A stretch of 36,328 nucleotides of DNA from Aureispira sp. (GTDB lineage Bacteria; Bacteroidota; Bacteroidia; Chitinophagales; Saprospiraceae): the NCBI GenBank assembly GCA_024222455.1, contig JAAEPD010000482.1, positions 1 through 36,328 of the forward strand, written 5' to 3'. Of the stretch, positions 25,904-34,433 are shown piece after piece. A model generated the notes under the pieces. That model searched no databases. It saw only the letters and a list, made by a program, of their open reading frames with translations, and had not been told where the DNA came from. Position numbers and translations under genes: made by a program. The stretch's first letter is position 1, and each line of letters opens with the position of its first letter.

Positions 25904-26305
25904 CTATCGTATTATCCTAAGCTTGACCAATAAGAAAATGGTCATAATAGCTACTACAAGAATTAAAGAAACCAAGCCAAAAAGAAACCAAAACCATCGT
26001 AGATGTTTGAATCCTTTATTGAGTTCTTGAGCATCTGATGATTGTAGGTATTTGCTAAAGTTTTGGCCACTAAGCCATAGCTGAATTCCAACAATTTGAA
26101 AAGCGATAAGACTTAACATAATTATGGTAATTGGGAAGAAATCAATGCGATAAAAACTATCCCATGAAATAGTAATTCTTAGCCAAGAATAGGCTATCCA
26201 ACAAAGCTCCATAAAAGCAATTCCTAAAAAGGTAATGGAGCCAGCTATTTTTAGTAATAGAGCTGTTCTTTTGAGCTGAGGAATACTGTTTTGTGGTAAA
26301 TCCAT
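25904..26305 (-). CDS. Four-TM integral membrane protein, unknown function
   Basis: The 133-residue protein starts MDLPQNSIPQLKRTALLLKI. It has four hydrophobic helices: about 15-36, 50-75 (after a polar segment with W48 and Y53), 78-95 and 113-133 (LVSLILVVAIMTIFLLVKL). No motif or family is recognised. I chose ATG 26305 rather than the longer frame opening at 26377, because the extra residues are rich in Tyr/Phe/Lys without a helix and overlap the likely promoter of the futalosine hydrolase gene. The gene is divergent from that gene and convergent with bshB1. Confidence 0.6.
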   Translation of the reverse strand: MDLPQNSIPQLKRTALLLKIAGSITFLGIAFMELCWIAYSWLRITISWDSFYRIDFFPITIIMLSLIAFQIVGIQLWLSGQNFSKYLQSSDAQELNKGFKHLRWFWFLFGLVSLILVVAIMTIFLLVKLRIIR

Positions 26306-26434
26306 GAATTTTTTTCGAAAGGAGTATTTATGGCAATAATATACATCGAATATACCATTATTTGTAATAAAAGGCAAGGGCTTTATTCTTTATTAATCTA
26401 AATTCAATCATGTTATATAAGTTATTCTAGATAA

Positions 26435-27118
26435 ATGAACATATTAATTGTAGCAGCTACTAAATTTGAAATCCTGCCATTGCTTAAATATTTGCAAGAC
26501 AATTTTAAGCAAGAGAACGACAGCCCAATTTTTAAGAAAGATAAGATCGAAGTTTTTGTGCTGATCACAGGTGTAGGGATGATGCATACAGCATTTGCGC
26601 TGGGCAATTATCTAGGGAAGCGCCCTGTAGATTTAGCTATTAATGTAGGCATAGCAGGTGCTTATGATCGAAGTTTGGAGATAGGTGAGGTTGTGCATGT
26701 TGTTAGTGAGCAGTTAGGAGATTTAGGGGTAGAAGAGCAAGATGGAAGTTTTAAGGATGTATTCGAAATGGGCCTGATAGGAAGTAATGATCAACCTTTT
26801 ATAAATGGAAAAATTTATAATCCTGGAGCGTCTGCTTATAAGTTTCTGAAAGGAGTAGATGGTCTGACAGTAAATAGAACACATGGAACTCAGGAGTCAA
26901 TAGATTTTACTCAAGCTAAATATTCTGCTCAAATCGAGACAATGGAAGGAGCGGCCTTTTTCTATGCTTGTGGAATGGTGAAAGCCAATTTTTTGCAACT
27001 AAGAGCTATTTCTAATTATGTAGAACCTAGAAATAAGGATAATTGGAAAATCCCATTAGCTATAGACAATGTGAATACAGCTGTTGTTCAGATTTTTGAA
27101 GAATTGATATTAGAGTAA
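26435..27118 (+). CDS. mqnB: Futalosine hydrolase (menaquinone biosynthesis)
   Basis: The 227-residue protein is of the nucleoside-phosphorylase/MTA-SAH nucleosidase fold. The N-terminus (MNILIVAATKFEILP) carries E12 at the position of the catalytic acid. LITGVGMMHTAFALGNYL (about 46-63) and AINVGIAGAYDRSLEIGEVV (71-90) form the base-binding half. METMEGAAFFYACGMVKANF is the ribose-binding region, and RAISNYVEPRNKDNW is the futalosine-specific C-terminal signature. It cleaves futalosine to dehypoxanthine-futalosine and hypoxanthine. mqnD is in the same window, so the organism evidently makes menaquinone by the futalosine route. The start is the first ATG of the conserved N-terminus, and the next gene begins 25 bases downstream. 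Confidence 0.92.
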   Translation: MNILIVAATKFEILPLLKYLQDNFKQENDSPIFKKDKIEVFVLITGVGMMHTAFALGNYLGKRPVDLAINVGIAGAYDRSLEIGEVVHVVSEQLGDLGVEEQDGSFKDVFEMGLIGSNDQPFINGKIYNPGASAYKFLKGVDGLTVNRTHGTQESIDFTQAKYSAQIETMEGAAFFYACGMVKANFLQLRAISNYVEPRNKDNWKIPLAIDNVNTAVVQIFEELILE

Positions 27119-27142
27119 AAGGTTTATTTAAAATACGTTAGC

Positions 27143-27739
27143 ATGGAAATTTTCAATAGTGATTTTTGGAGTCAGCGTTATGTAGATGGCACTACAGGTT
27201 GGGATGCAGGAGAAGCCACAACACCAATCAAGGAGTTTGTAGATCAACTTGAAGATAAAACGGCTAAAATCTTAATACCTGGATGTGGGAATGCTCATGA
27301 GGCAGCTTATTTGCATCAGCAAGGGTTTGCCAATGTATATGTTTGTGATTGGGCTCAAGAACCATTAGATAATCTTAAAAAAAGAGTACCTACTTTTCCT
27401 AGTGAGCATTTGCTTTGCGCTAATTTTTTCGAATTAGAAGAAAAGGATTTTGATTATATTATAGAGCAAACCTTTTTCTGTGCTTTGCCACCTGCTATGC
27501 GCCCTCAGTATGCTGAAAAGATGCGAGAATTATTGTCAGAAAATGGGAAATTAGTAGGGTTGTTATTTAGCTTTGAACTTACCGAAAAAGGACCTCCATT
27601 TGGTGGAAGTGTAGAGGAATATCAATCTCATTTTTCTAAGCATTTTGGAACAATTAATTTAGAAGAATGTAAGAACTCTATTAAACCTCGTTTGGGTAAC
27701 GAATTATTTATAGAAATATATGGAACTGCGTCAAGCTAA
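27143..27739 (+). CDS. TPMT-family SAM-dependent methyltransferase
   Basis: The 198-residue protein resembles thiopurine/thiol S-methyltransferases. The start FWSQRYVDGTTGWDAGEATT (about 8-27) is the family signature. ILIPGCGNAHEAAYL (43-57) is the SAM-binding motif I. YVCDWAQEPLDNLKKRV contains the motif II acidic residue, and FDYIIEQTFFCALPPAMRPQ (102-121) is the substrate-region motif. KLVGLLF, KGPPFGG and GTINLEECKNSIKPRLGNEL follow. It is cytoplasmic and methylates a thiol or other small acceptor, with the natural substrate unknown. It overlaps the downstream acetyltransferase by 20 bases and follows mqnB by 25, indicating one operon. Confidence 0.87.
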   Translation: MEIFNSDFWSQRYVDGTTGWDAGEATTPIKEFVDQLEDKTAKILIPGCGNAHEAAYLHQQGFANVYVCDWAQEPLDNLKKRVPTFPSEHLLCANFFELEEKDFDYIIEQTFFCALPPAMRPQYAEKMRELLSENGKLVGLLFSFELTEKGPPFGGSVEEYQSHFSKHFGTINLEECKNSIKPRLGNELFIEIYGTASS

Positions 27740-28184
27740 TATTGAAGATTTAGATGAGTTGAGAGGCTTATTTAAAGAAACAATTCAGACTGTTAATACA
27801 GCAGATTATACTCCAGAACAGATAAAAGTATGGTCAGCAGGAAGTGAACAAACAGAGCGTTGGGAAAAACGAATAGCAGAGCAATATATCGTTTTGGGAA
27901 CAATAGATGGATTGATAGTAGGAATGTCTTCTCTATCCATAGAAGGCTATCTAGACTTGATGTATGTGCATAAAGATTATCAACGACAAGGCATTGCTCA
28001 AAGGCTCTATAAAAAGATAGAACAAAAAGCTTATGAGCAACAAAATTCCAAAATAACAGTAGATGTAAGCATAACAGCAAAGCCCTTTTTTGAACAAATG
28101 GGCTTTGACTTGATTAGGGTACAAGCATTAAATCTAAAAGGTGTAGTATTCAAGAATAATCAAATGCAAAAAATCTTGAAATAG
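27720..28184 (+). CDS. GNAT-family N-acetyltransferase
   Basis: The 154-residue protein starts MELRQANIEDLDELRGLFKE and has the GNAT core. Strands at about 57-72 and LDLMYVHKDYQRQGIAQRLY (78-97) hold the acetyl-CoA pyrophosphate-binding motif Q88-R-Q-G-I-A93. A late FFEQMGFDLI segment (about 124-133) is the usual GNAT C-terminal strand-helix. It resembles YafP-type acetyltransferases. The acceptor is unknown. Its ATG lies inside the end of the methyltransferase gene, so translation is probably coupled. It ends two bases before the convergent secreted-protein gene. Confidence 0.88.
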   Translation: MELRQANIEDLDELRGLFKETIQTVNTADYTPEQIKVWSAGSEQTERWEKRIAEQYIVLGTIDGLIVGMSSLSIEGYLDLMYVHKDYQRQGIAQRLYKKIEQKAYEQQNSKITVDVSITAKPFFEQMGFDLIRVQALNLKGVVFKNNQMQKILK

Positions 28185-28186
28185 GC

Positions 28187-28912
28187 CTACTTGAAACCCT
28201 TGTTCAAATTACACCCAACCAAAGCAAAAGATTGGTCTGTAATAAATTCAAAACCTTTGCTGCTTGTTTGATAGAGAATAGCTACACGATCTTCATAAGG
28301 GCTTAATATAATCCCAGCCACATAAGCATTATATTCTTGCATTTCAAAATCTTCTGGAGAAATATCTTGTTCATAAAGAGTTTTAGAACCCATATCTTTA
28401 GCTCTACAATCTATTTGTATTTTACCTTTGGTAGTAAGGGCAAATTTATAAGGTTGTCCATTGATGCGATGCCAAGTTTTTTTGCGGTAGTCAAGTTCTT
28501 TTTTTGCATTAATTTTATATTTGGCTAGAGCTTTTTCTGTTTTTGGTTTTACCTTATTCCAGAGAGCTTTTACATTTTCAGAATGTTTAGCATAATCTTC
28601 ATTTTCGCCCAATTGCATGCTAGTATAAGATTCACTCCAAACAGTTTTATCTGTTACCATATCTTGCACAGCAACTGAGATGCAAAGGCCATCTGAATAG
28701 CCATCAAAAATTTTGACATAAGCGAATTTCCCATCAGGAGACCATCCTATAGGATGAAAGGTACTTGTTTCAGTGTAATGTCCACCATTTTCTTCAGGGT
28801 CTTCTTCCTCTAATTCATAGTAAACAATCTCTTTAGGAAATTGTAGCGTCTGTCCTAAAACAGCATTCACCATAAAGAAAAAACAACTTAGAGATATGAT
28901 TAGACTTTTCAT
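28187..28912 (-). CDS. Secreted tandem-paralogue protein, copy C (last of three)
   Basis: The 241-residue product has a signal peptide (MKSLIISLSCFFFMVNAVLG, cut before Q21) and a mature domain shared with the next two genes. Family landmarks are FPKEIVYYELEEE, HPIGWSPDGKFAYVK (which resembles a TolB/WD-like 'SPDG' blade), VQDMVTDKTVW, LDYRKKTWHRINGQPYKFAL, then CRAKDMGSKT, AGIILSPYEDRVAIL and a final LVGCNLNKGFK. Conserved cysteines are in CRAK and VGCN. No function is known. It is the most diverged of the three copies in length and in the central loop. It is 36 bases after copy B, in one apparent operon, and the convergent GNAT gene ends two bases away. Confidence 0.75.
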   Translation of the reverse strand: MKSLIISLSCFFFMVNAVLGQTLQFPKEIVYYELEEEDPEENGGHYTETSTFHPIGWSPDGKFAYVKIFDGYSDGLCISVAVQDMVTDKTVWSESYTSMQLGENEDYAKHSENVKALWNKVKPKTEKALAKYKINAKKELDYRKKTWHRINGQPYKFALTTKGKIQIDCRAKDMGSKTLYEQDISPEDFEMQEYNAYVAGIILSPYEDRVAILYQTSSKGFEFITDQSFALVGCNLNKGFK

Positions 28913-28948
28913 TTCTTTTGTTTTATAAATATAAAATCTTGAGCTATT

Positions 28949-29686
28949 CTATTTAAAACCATTTTTTAGATTGCAACCTACCAAAACAGGGAAAGTGACT
29001 ACACTACCTTCAAAACCCCCTTCGATAAAATGACAAACAACAGCTACCCGATCTTGGTACGGACTTTTAATAATGCCAGCCACATAATAGTCTCCTGAAT
29101 CATAGTCCACCTCGCCCTTAAAAATAGTTTTTTCGCCTAAACCTTTAGCTCTACAGTTTATTTGTACAATACCATCTTCATCAGCAGGCATTGTTAGTGC
29201 AAACTTGTAGGGTTGGCCATTGATACGATGCCAAGTCTCTTTACGATAATCAATTTTCTTTTCTTGACGAATCTTATATCTAGCTAATGCCTTATTAATC
29301 TTATCTTTCATCGCAGACCAAAGTTGCTCTGCAGTTACATTATCCTTTGTAGGGTCACCTTCATTTACAAAATCTGTTAAGGAAAATTCTTCTGTGAATA
29401 GAGAAGCATCAGAAATCATATCTTGCACATTAAGAATCATTATTAGGTCACCATGATAACTAATGTGAAAACTAGCATAAGCAAATTTGCCATCTGCTGA
29501 CCATCCTATTGGGTGAAAGGATTGGGTAGTGTTGTGAGCAATTTCCATATACTCATCTTCTGTCATTTCCTCCATGCTCTTTTGCTCTGGATAATAAACA
29601 ATCTCCTTAGGAAATTGATCTGTTTGAGCTACAATAGAGGTAGCCATAAAGAAAAAACAACTTAATGTTATAATTAGACTTTTCAT
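28949..29686 (-). CDS. Secreted tandem-paralogue protein, copy B
   Basis: The 245-residue product starts MKSLIITLSCFFFMATSIVA (signal peptide, cut before Q21) at ATG 29686. A longer frame opening at 29749 would overlap the end of copy A and add residues unlike a leader, so I rejected it. The domain matches copies A and C: FPKEIVYYPEQKSMEEMTED, HPIGWSADGKFAYA, VQDMISD, IDYRKETWHRINGQPYKFAL, INCRAKGLGEKTIFKGEV, YYVAGIIKSPYQDRVAVVCH and LVGCNLKNGFK. It begins 20 bases after copy A ends. Function is unknown. Conserved cysteines, the WHRINGQPYKF motif and secretion suggest a fixed fold in the periplasm or on the surface. Confidence 0.75.
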   Translation of the reverse strand: MKSLIITLSCFFFMATSIVAQTDQFPKEIVYYPEQKSMEEMTEDEYMEIAHNTTQSFHPIGWSADGKFAYASFHISYHGDLIMILNVQDMISDASLFTEEFSLTDFVNEGDPTKDNVTAEQLWSAMKDKINKALARYKIRQEKKIDYRKETWHRINGQPYKFALTMPADEDGIVQINCRAKGLGEKTIFKGEVDYDSGDYYVAGIIKSPYQDRVAVVCHFIEGGFEGSVVTFPVLVGCNLKNGFK

Positions 29687-29706
29687 CTCTGTTATATTTT
29701 GACTAG

Positions 29707-30516
29707 CTATTTGAATCCATTTTTGAGGTTGCAACCAATTAAATGACAATAAGTATCAGTACTATTATCAAAACCAGTTTTTCTAAAATGACAGACAACC
29801 GCTACCCGATCTTGATAGGGGCTTTTGCTTATACCAGCTACATAATAATAATGCTCATTCTTGTAATCTACTGGATACCCCTCAAGTATAGTTTTTTCGC
29901 CTAAACCTTTTGCTCTACAATCAACATGGATTTCCCCCATATATCCAGTTACTTCTGTACTTCTGGTTTTTAGATCAAACTTATAAGGTTGACCATTGAT
30001 TCGGTGCCAAGTTCCTCGGCGAAAATCGACTTTTTTTTCTTGATGAATCTTATATTTTTCTAATTTTTTGCTTATCTGGTGTTTTAGAGCATCCCAAAGT
30101 TGTTTTTCTGGCACCTCACTCCAAAGCTCTTTGTCTAGTATTTCCTCCCAACGTTCTTTGTCTATTGTCTTATCTAAATTGCCCTCACTCGTCAAAATTT
30201 TCTCTAAGGAATACTCATCTTCCCAAACTATGTCATCAGAAACCATATCTTGTACAAATACACTCATAATCAGATCACTATTATGGTCGATTGAAAAATT
30301 AGCATAAGCAAATTTTCCATCAGTCGACCATCCTATAGGGCGAAAGGTTTGAACAAAAAAGTCAATAGGTTCAAGGTAGTCAGCCTCTGTTAGTTTTTCA
30401 CCAGACTTTTCTGTAGGGTTAGTGTATCCAATCGCTTTCGGAAAAGAGAGTGTTTGGGCAATAGAACTGCTAACAAAGAATAGACAACATACAAAAATGG
30501 AGATTAAACTTTTCAT
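29707..30516 (-). CDS. Secreted tandem-paralogue protein, copy A (first in operon)
   Basis: The 269-residue product has a signal peptide (MKSLISIFVCCLFFVSSSIA, cut before Q21) and the same domain as copies B and C, but with a longer acidic middle region (about residues 95-140) that repeats short Glu/Trp/Lys motifs (KERWEEILDKELWSEVPEKQ). Shared landmarks are FRPIGWSTDGKFAYANFSID, VQDMVSDDIVWEDEY, VDFRRGTWHRINGQPYKFDL, VDCRAKGLGEKT, YYVAGISKSPYQDRVAVVCH and LIGCNLKNGFK. It is the first gene of the three-gene minus-strand unit. A TACTTTTG element lies 60 bases upstream. Confidence 0.75.
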   Translation of the reverse strand: MKSLISIFVCCLFFVSSSIAQTLSFPKAIGYTNPTEKSGEKLTEADYLEPIDFFVQTFRPIGWSTDGKFAYANFSIDHNSDLIMSVFVQDMVSDDIVWEDEYSLEKILTSEGNLDKTIDKERWEEILDKELWSEVPEKQLWDALKHQISKKLEKYKIHQEKKVDFRRGTWHRINGQPYKFDLKTRSTEVTGYMGEIHVDCRAKGLGEKTILEGYPVDYKNEHYYYVAGISKSPYQDRVAVVCHFRKTGFDNSTDTYCHLIGCNLKNGFK

Positions 30517-30575
30517 AGAGTTGGTTTTTAGTACTTATATTTATAAAGTCATGCCAAAACAGTAATACTATATTA

Positions 30576-30583
30576 CAAAAGTA
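30576..30583 (-). promoter_or_regulatory. Candidate -7 element for the three-paralogue operon
   Basis: The minus strand reads TACTTTTG, matching TAnnTTTG, about 60 bases before the ATG of copy A. No TTTG is found at the usual upstream spacing, so confidence is low. Confidence 0.3.
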
Positions 30584-30608
30584 AAAAGGATTTGGATTGC
30601 TCTAGAAC

Positions 30609-30653
30609 CAAAAAAGCTAAATCCAATGCATGAAAACATTAAATTTAGCTTTT
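30609..30653 (-). terminator. Terminator after the T9SS propeller-protein gene
   Basis: AAAAGCTAAAT (30612-30622) and ATTTAGCTTTT (30643-30653) form an 11-bp perfect stem around a 20-base loop that itself contains a small AATG/CATT stem. On the minus strand a TTTTTT run follows, 30 bases beyond the stop of the gene ending at 30683. Confidence 0.7.
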
Positions 30654-30682
30654 GAATAACTTCTATGTTTAAGAGAATCCTT

Positions 30683-33391
30683 TTATCGAATTTGAACAGT
30701 TTCGACCAAAGAGTTTTTACCATTAAGTATTCTAATATAATATTGGCCTACAGGCAAATCTAAATCAAAAGTCTTTTTGAGCTGACTGCTGTTCAACTCT
30801 ACTTGTTCTTGATGTAACACACTACCTAATATATTAACTACTTCAATCTTAATCTGATCAACAGCAAGTTGTTCTAGTTCTAAAGTGAAGCTTCCATTTG
30901 TAGGATTAGGATAAACCTTGCTAGATGCCTCGTAAATAGAATTAGGCTTTGTAGAAGTGACCAAGGAAAGTAAGTCAGTCATCCAAACTCCTCTGCCATA
31001 AGTAGCTGCGTAGAGTTTATTGGTGCTATAATGTATCTCTAACTCAGATATAATAACCTTTGGTAAATCGGTGCCTAATAATGTCCAATCTGTATCATTG
31101 GCACGACGATAATAAACACCCAAATCGCTACCAATATAGACTACATTGTTTAGGCGATCAAAAACAACAGAGTTGATGGGGATATTAGGCAAAGTGCCAG
31201 ATATATTGACCCATGAAGTGCCTCCATTAGTGGTTTTATAAACCTTTTTGCCTACATCTATTCCTCCACAAACGATCCAAGCTGTATCAGGACTATTGCC
31301 TGTAGCCACATCGTTAATATATACATCCGAAGTTGGTAAGCCTGCAGATACATCTGTCCAGCTAGTTCCTTCATTGGTTGTTACCCAAACTGAAGCATCG
31401 TAGCCCATAGACCAAATTGGACGTTTGATAATATAAATGTTTTGAGAATCTAGAGGATTAACAGCCATCTCACGAATTTTTTGAGGATAACCTAAACCTG
31501 CTATAGTATCAAATTGGCTAATTTTAACCCAGCTATCACCTTTATCCAAGGACTTCCAGACATTACCAAACCCAGCATAAATACTTGAACTATTCTCTGC
31601 ATTCATAGCAAAAGGAGTAACCCATTCGCCTTGTTCTCCTGTGCTTGTGATAGAACTAGTTAGGCCACTACTGAAATTTTGACCTCCATCAATTGAGCGA
31701 TACAAACTGCCATAATAAACAGTACCATAAATAACATTTTCATTCTGATGATCAATCATACATTCCATACCATCGCCACCAATTACACTTTGCCAGTTAG
31801 CATCTTTCATAAAAGTCCCATTATCTTGAGTTCCTCCAATCACCTTAGAGGTCGCATTCCCTAGACCTATTCTATAAAATTGTGTATTGGCAATATTATC
31901 AGAAATTGAAGTCCATTGCGTTAAAAAATTTCCAGAGGTGAAATCCGTTTTTAGTAAACTGTCTGTTCGATCAATCCCTCCATCACTACAAACAAAATAC
32001 TGATTGGTTAGTGGGTTTCGAGATATTTGGTGATGGTCAGCATGTACGCTTTTGCCATAATAATTGACCCAATAAGTAATGTTTTCCCAACTGCTTCCTC
32101 CATCACTAGAACTCCACATGTTGACCCCTCCAGCATGAATTAAATCAGGGTCACTTTGATCTGCAATTAAGGTAAGGTCATACCAACCTTGCCCACCTGT
32201 ATCCCAACTAGGATTGCCATCATACCAACCCAAAATATTAAGAGTTAGTCCACTAATTTGTTGAGTCCAGTTAAGTCCACCATCAATAGATTTATACACA
32301 CCATATAAGCCATAATCTGTGCCTACTGCGAGGGCATAAACATAATTAGAGTTGGCAGGTGAAATAGCTAATTCCAAACGGATAATACTGTCCTTATGGT
32401 TAGGTATAATAGGAGTGTTTAGAGTTGTCCATGTAGTTCCAAAATCAATGGACTTATAAATCTCAGCAGCTCCTTGTTGATGGTTTTTTACATAGCCAGA
32501 TGTTGCATACAGTGTACTAGGGTTATTAGGATCTTGCTCAAGATCCCATATAAGTGAGTCGTGTGTAGTTGTCCAAGAAGAACCACCATTAGAAGATGTT
32601 TGAACACCATCAAAACCGCTTATTACAAGGTTGTTAGGATTGGTAGGGTCTATAAAAATATCACCTATCATAGATTGAGGATGATTATTAACAGAAAAGG
32701 AAAGACTGGTTGGTAACCAAGTATTACCTCCATCTATACTCTTGTACAGACCTACACCATAGTGACTAAAAGTACTATTAGGAAAACTATAGGCAACTAA
32801 TTCATAATCTCCTGTCGCTAAGTACATAGTATTAGGGTTGCTTTTGGCTATAGCCATCTTACTTACTCTAAGTAGGGGGAGTCCATTGGACATTGGAGTC
32901 CAAGATATTCCTGCATTAGTTGTTTTCCATAGACCACCACCTGAGCTTGCTGCAAAAAGTGTGTTAGGGTCAGTAGGGTGGAAGGTGATAGAATTAATGC
33001 GACCTTGTCCATGGTTGCGAGTAGTATCTGTTGTAGTAGCTTTTTGTAAAGGGCCTACAGGTGTCCATAGAGTATTCCTAGAGTTGCCATTTTGCGCTTG
33101 TTTTCGTTCTAGTTGTGCAAAAGCTTGCATATACTGGTCAATATAATCGCTACTACCATCAGGACGAATACGACTTGCATTTTCCCATTCCCAGCGTTTA
33201 TAAAATTTCCAGCCTTTGGTTTTTCGGAGGTTTACTGTTTGGGACCACTGCTCAAAGGCATTACTCCAAGTAAAAAAATTGTGAGATTCGGAGTTTTGCT
33301 CATTGAGTTGTTTCATAAATGGTTGAGCATAGAGGGTAGATGTACCTATTGCAATAAAGAGCAATAAGCAACTTAAAAGCGCTTTTCTCAT
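30683..33391 (-). CDS. T9SS-secreted BNR/sortilin-like beta-propeller protein
   Basis: The 902-residue protein has a signal peptide (MRKALLSCLLLFIAIGTSTLYA). A short helical pre-region (about 25-105) leads to a large WTPVGPL.. domain of sortilin/VPS10-like and BNR (Asp-box) repeats. Each repeat has 'S.DGG..W' or 'T.NGG.SW' turns, for example TTNAGISWTP, SIDGGNTWLP, SSNGGSSWTT, SSDGGSSWEN and TTNGGTSWVN, alternating with 'P.nPn.lYa' strands. The last 80 residues form a Por-type sorting tail (SSKVYPNPTNGSFTLELEQL, then YYIRILNGKNSLVETVQIR) that directs export through the type IX system to the cell surface or medium. Such propellers often bind glycans or glycosides, but no enzymatic residue can be assigned here. 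A terminator follows at 30609. Confidence 0.9.
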   Translation of the reverse strand: MRKALLSCLLLFIAIGTSTLYAQPFMKQLNEQNSESHNFFTWSNAFEQWSQTVNLRKTKGWKFYKRWEWENASRIRPDGSSDYIDQYMQAFAQLERKQAQNGNSRNTLWTPVGPLQKATTTDTTRNHGQGRINSITFHPTDPNTLFAASSGGGLWKTTNAGISWTPMSNGLPLLRVSKMAIAKSNPNTMYLATGDYELVAYSFPNSTFSHYGVGLYKSIDGGNTWLPTSLSFSVNNHPQSMIGDIFIDPTNPNNLVISGFDGVQTSSNGGSSWTTTHDSLIWDLEQDPNNPSTLYATSGYVKNHQQGAAEIYKSIDFGTTWTTLNTPIIPNHKDSIIRLELAISPANSNYVYALAVGTDYGLYGVYKSIDGGLNWTQQISGLTLNILGWYDGNPSWDTGGQGWYDLTLIADQSDPDLIHAGGVNMWSSSDGGSSWENITYWVNYYGKSVHADHHQISRNPLTNQYFVCSDGGIDRTDSLLKTDFTSGNFLTQWTSISDNIANTQFYRIGLGNATSKVIGGTQDNGTFMKDANWQSVIGGDGMECMIDHQNENVIYGTVYYGSLYRSIDGGQNFSSGLTSSITSTGEQGEWVTPFAMNAENSSSIYAGFGNVWKSLDKGDSWVKISQFDTIAGLGYPQKIREMAVNPLDSQNIYIIKRPIWSMGYDASVWVTTNEGTSWTDVSAGLPTSDVYINDVATGNSPDTAWIVCGGIDVGKKVYKTTNGGTSWVNISGTLPNIPINSVVFDRLNNVVYIGSDLGVYYRRANDTDWTLLGTDLPKVIISELEIHYSTNKLYAATYGRGVWMTDLLSLVTSTKPNSIYEASSKVYPNPTNGSFTLELEQLAVDQIKIEVVNILGSVLHQEQVELNSSQLKKTFDLDLPVGQYYIRILNGKNSLVETVQIR

Positions 33392-33447
33392 TGTGAGGGA
33401 AGTTAGATGTTAAATAATGCTAATAAGTGTTTTGGAGCTGATACACT

Positions 33448-33493
33448 TTGGTTTATATATTTTGGTTTGATCAAATCAAAATATATAAACCAA
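33448..33493. repeat. 46-bp near-perfect AT-rich palindrome
   Basis: Arms of 23 bases starting TTGGTTTATATATTTTG pair with CAAAATATATAAACCAA around the central palindrome TTTGATCAAA. The only mismatch is G at 33465 opposite T at 33476. It lies in the 151-base gap between two minus-strand genes, about 50 bases after the membrane-protein stop and 57 bases before the propeller-protein start. No T-run follows on either side, so it is not a standard intrinsic terminator. It may be an operator, a transcript hairpin, or the remnant of a small mobile repeat. Confidence 0.7.
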
Positions 33494-33542
33494 TTATTAC
33501 AAATAACGTAAATTAAATGGATAATGTCCATTTAATACAGGT

Positions 33543-34397
33543 CTATTTATTATTAGAGTTCTTAGATATGAGCCAAAGGAAAAAGGGAAGTCCACCATGT
33601 ACTAGTCTGAACATGGTCTCATATCCCCACTGATGTAGAGAATATAAAGGAGCATCTATATAAAAATTAGCAACAATTCTAGCAAGGGCAGTCATTGTTC
33701 CCCAAATGATACAATACCAAATCGCTATATTGAAAGTTGGGCGAAAGAATATAAGAATAGCAGCCAAAAAATCGAGGATGCCCATTAGATACAAAAAGGT
33801 ATAGGCACTAGATTCAGTAGGTAGCATAAACACATCTAAACACCATTGTAGCCAAGGACCAGGCACAGGATAATAACCATAAGCATATAAGCCATGACAA
33901 ATGAAGGATATGGCTATAATCACTTTTAGAGCACCTCTAAATTTATGGCTATTGAACCCACCTAAAACAGCATAAACTAGTAATATAGGGGTGCTGATTT
34001 GGATAGAATATTCAAAAAGTTGCCCTAAAGCATAATATTTGCTCTTCCAGTATAAGAAAGCTAATCCGATAAGTAATGCAGCCCCGATATAGATAGGGAT
34101 TCGTAGCCATTTGCGATTAGGTTTAAGAACCAAAATTATTGATGCACAAATTGCCCAGAAAACGCCAAATGTTACACCTAAGTTATTGATGAATGTATCT
34201 ACTTTTGGGTCAGTGACATATTCGTGCCAAGAACCATTATAAATACTTTCGACTATACCTTGCATTAAGTTTTGATCCCACAATAGAGAACGTAAAGGTA
34301 AGTCCCAAAAAATCCCTTGCCAAGCTCTACCAATAAATATAGTAATGGTGAGTATCTGTAAAAGCAGTATTTCTTTATGGCTAAAGGCTCTATTCAT
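33543..34397 (-). CDS. Multi-TM membrane protein, unknown function
   Basis: The 284-residue protein has about seven or eight hydrophobic helices. One comes at the start (LLLQILTITIFIGRAWQGIF, about 11-30), with others near 70-90, 98-115, 130-145, 158-175, 198-218, 220-240 and 264-280. A conserved-looking first loop reads FWDLPLRSLLWDQNLM (about 30-45). I have seen similar GRAWQ/FWD.P.R proteins in Bacteroidota but do not know a function. A good promoter match lies at 34434-34463, and a 46-bp palindrome lies downstream. It is divergent from the MCV-family pair. Confidence 0.65.
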   Translation of the reverse strand: MNRAFSHKEILLLQILTITIFIGRAWQGIFWDLPLRSLLWDQNLMQGIVESIYNGSWHEYVTDPKVDTFINNLGVTFGVFWAICASIILVLKPNRKWLRIPIYIGAALLIGLAFLYWKSKYYALGQLFEYSIQISTPILLVYAVLGGFNSHKFRGALKVIIAISFICHGLYAYGYYPVPGPWLQWCLDVFMLPTESSAYTFLYLMGILDFLAAILIFFRPTFNIAIWYCIIWGTMTALARIVANFYIDAPLYSLHQWGYETMFRLVHGGLPFFLWLISKNSNNK

Positions 34398-34433
34398 AAA
34401 AAATAGTTATATTGAAAATATCTAAACACTGCG

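Noticed and set aside
29687-29749. Longer N-terminus for secreted copy B
   Set aside because: It overlaps the end of copy A and would bury the signal peptide. The ATG at 29686 gives the same leader as the other copies.
33448-33493. The palindrome as an intrinsic terminator
   Set aside because: No T-run follows on either strand, unlike the six clear terminators in this window.
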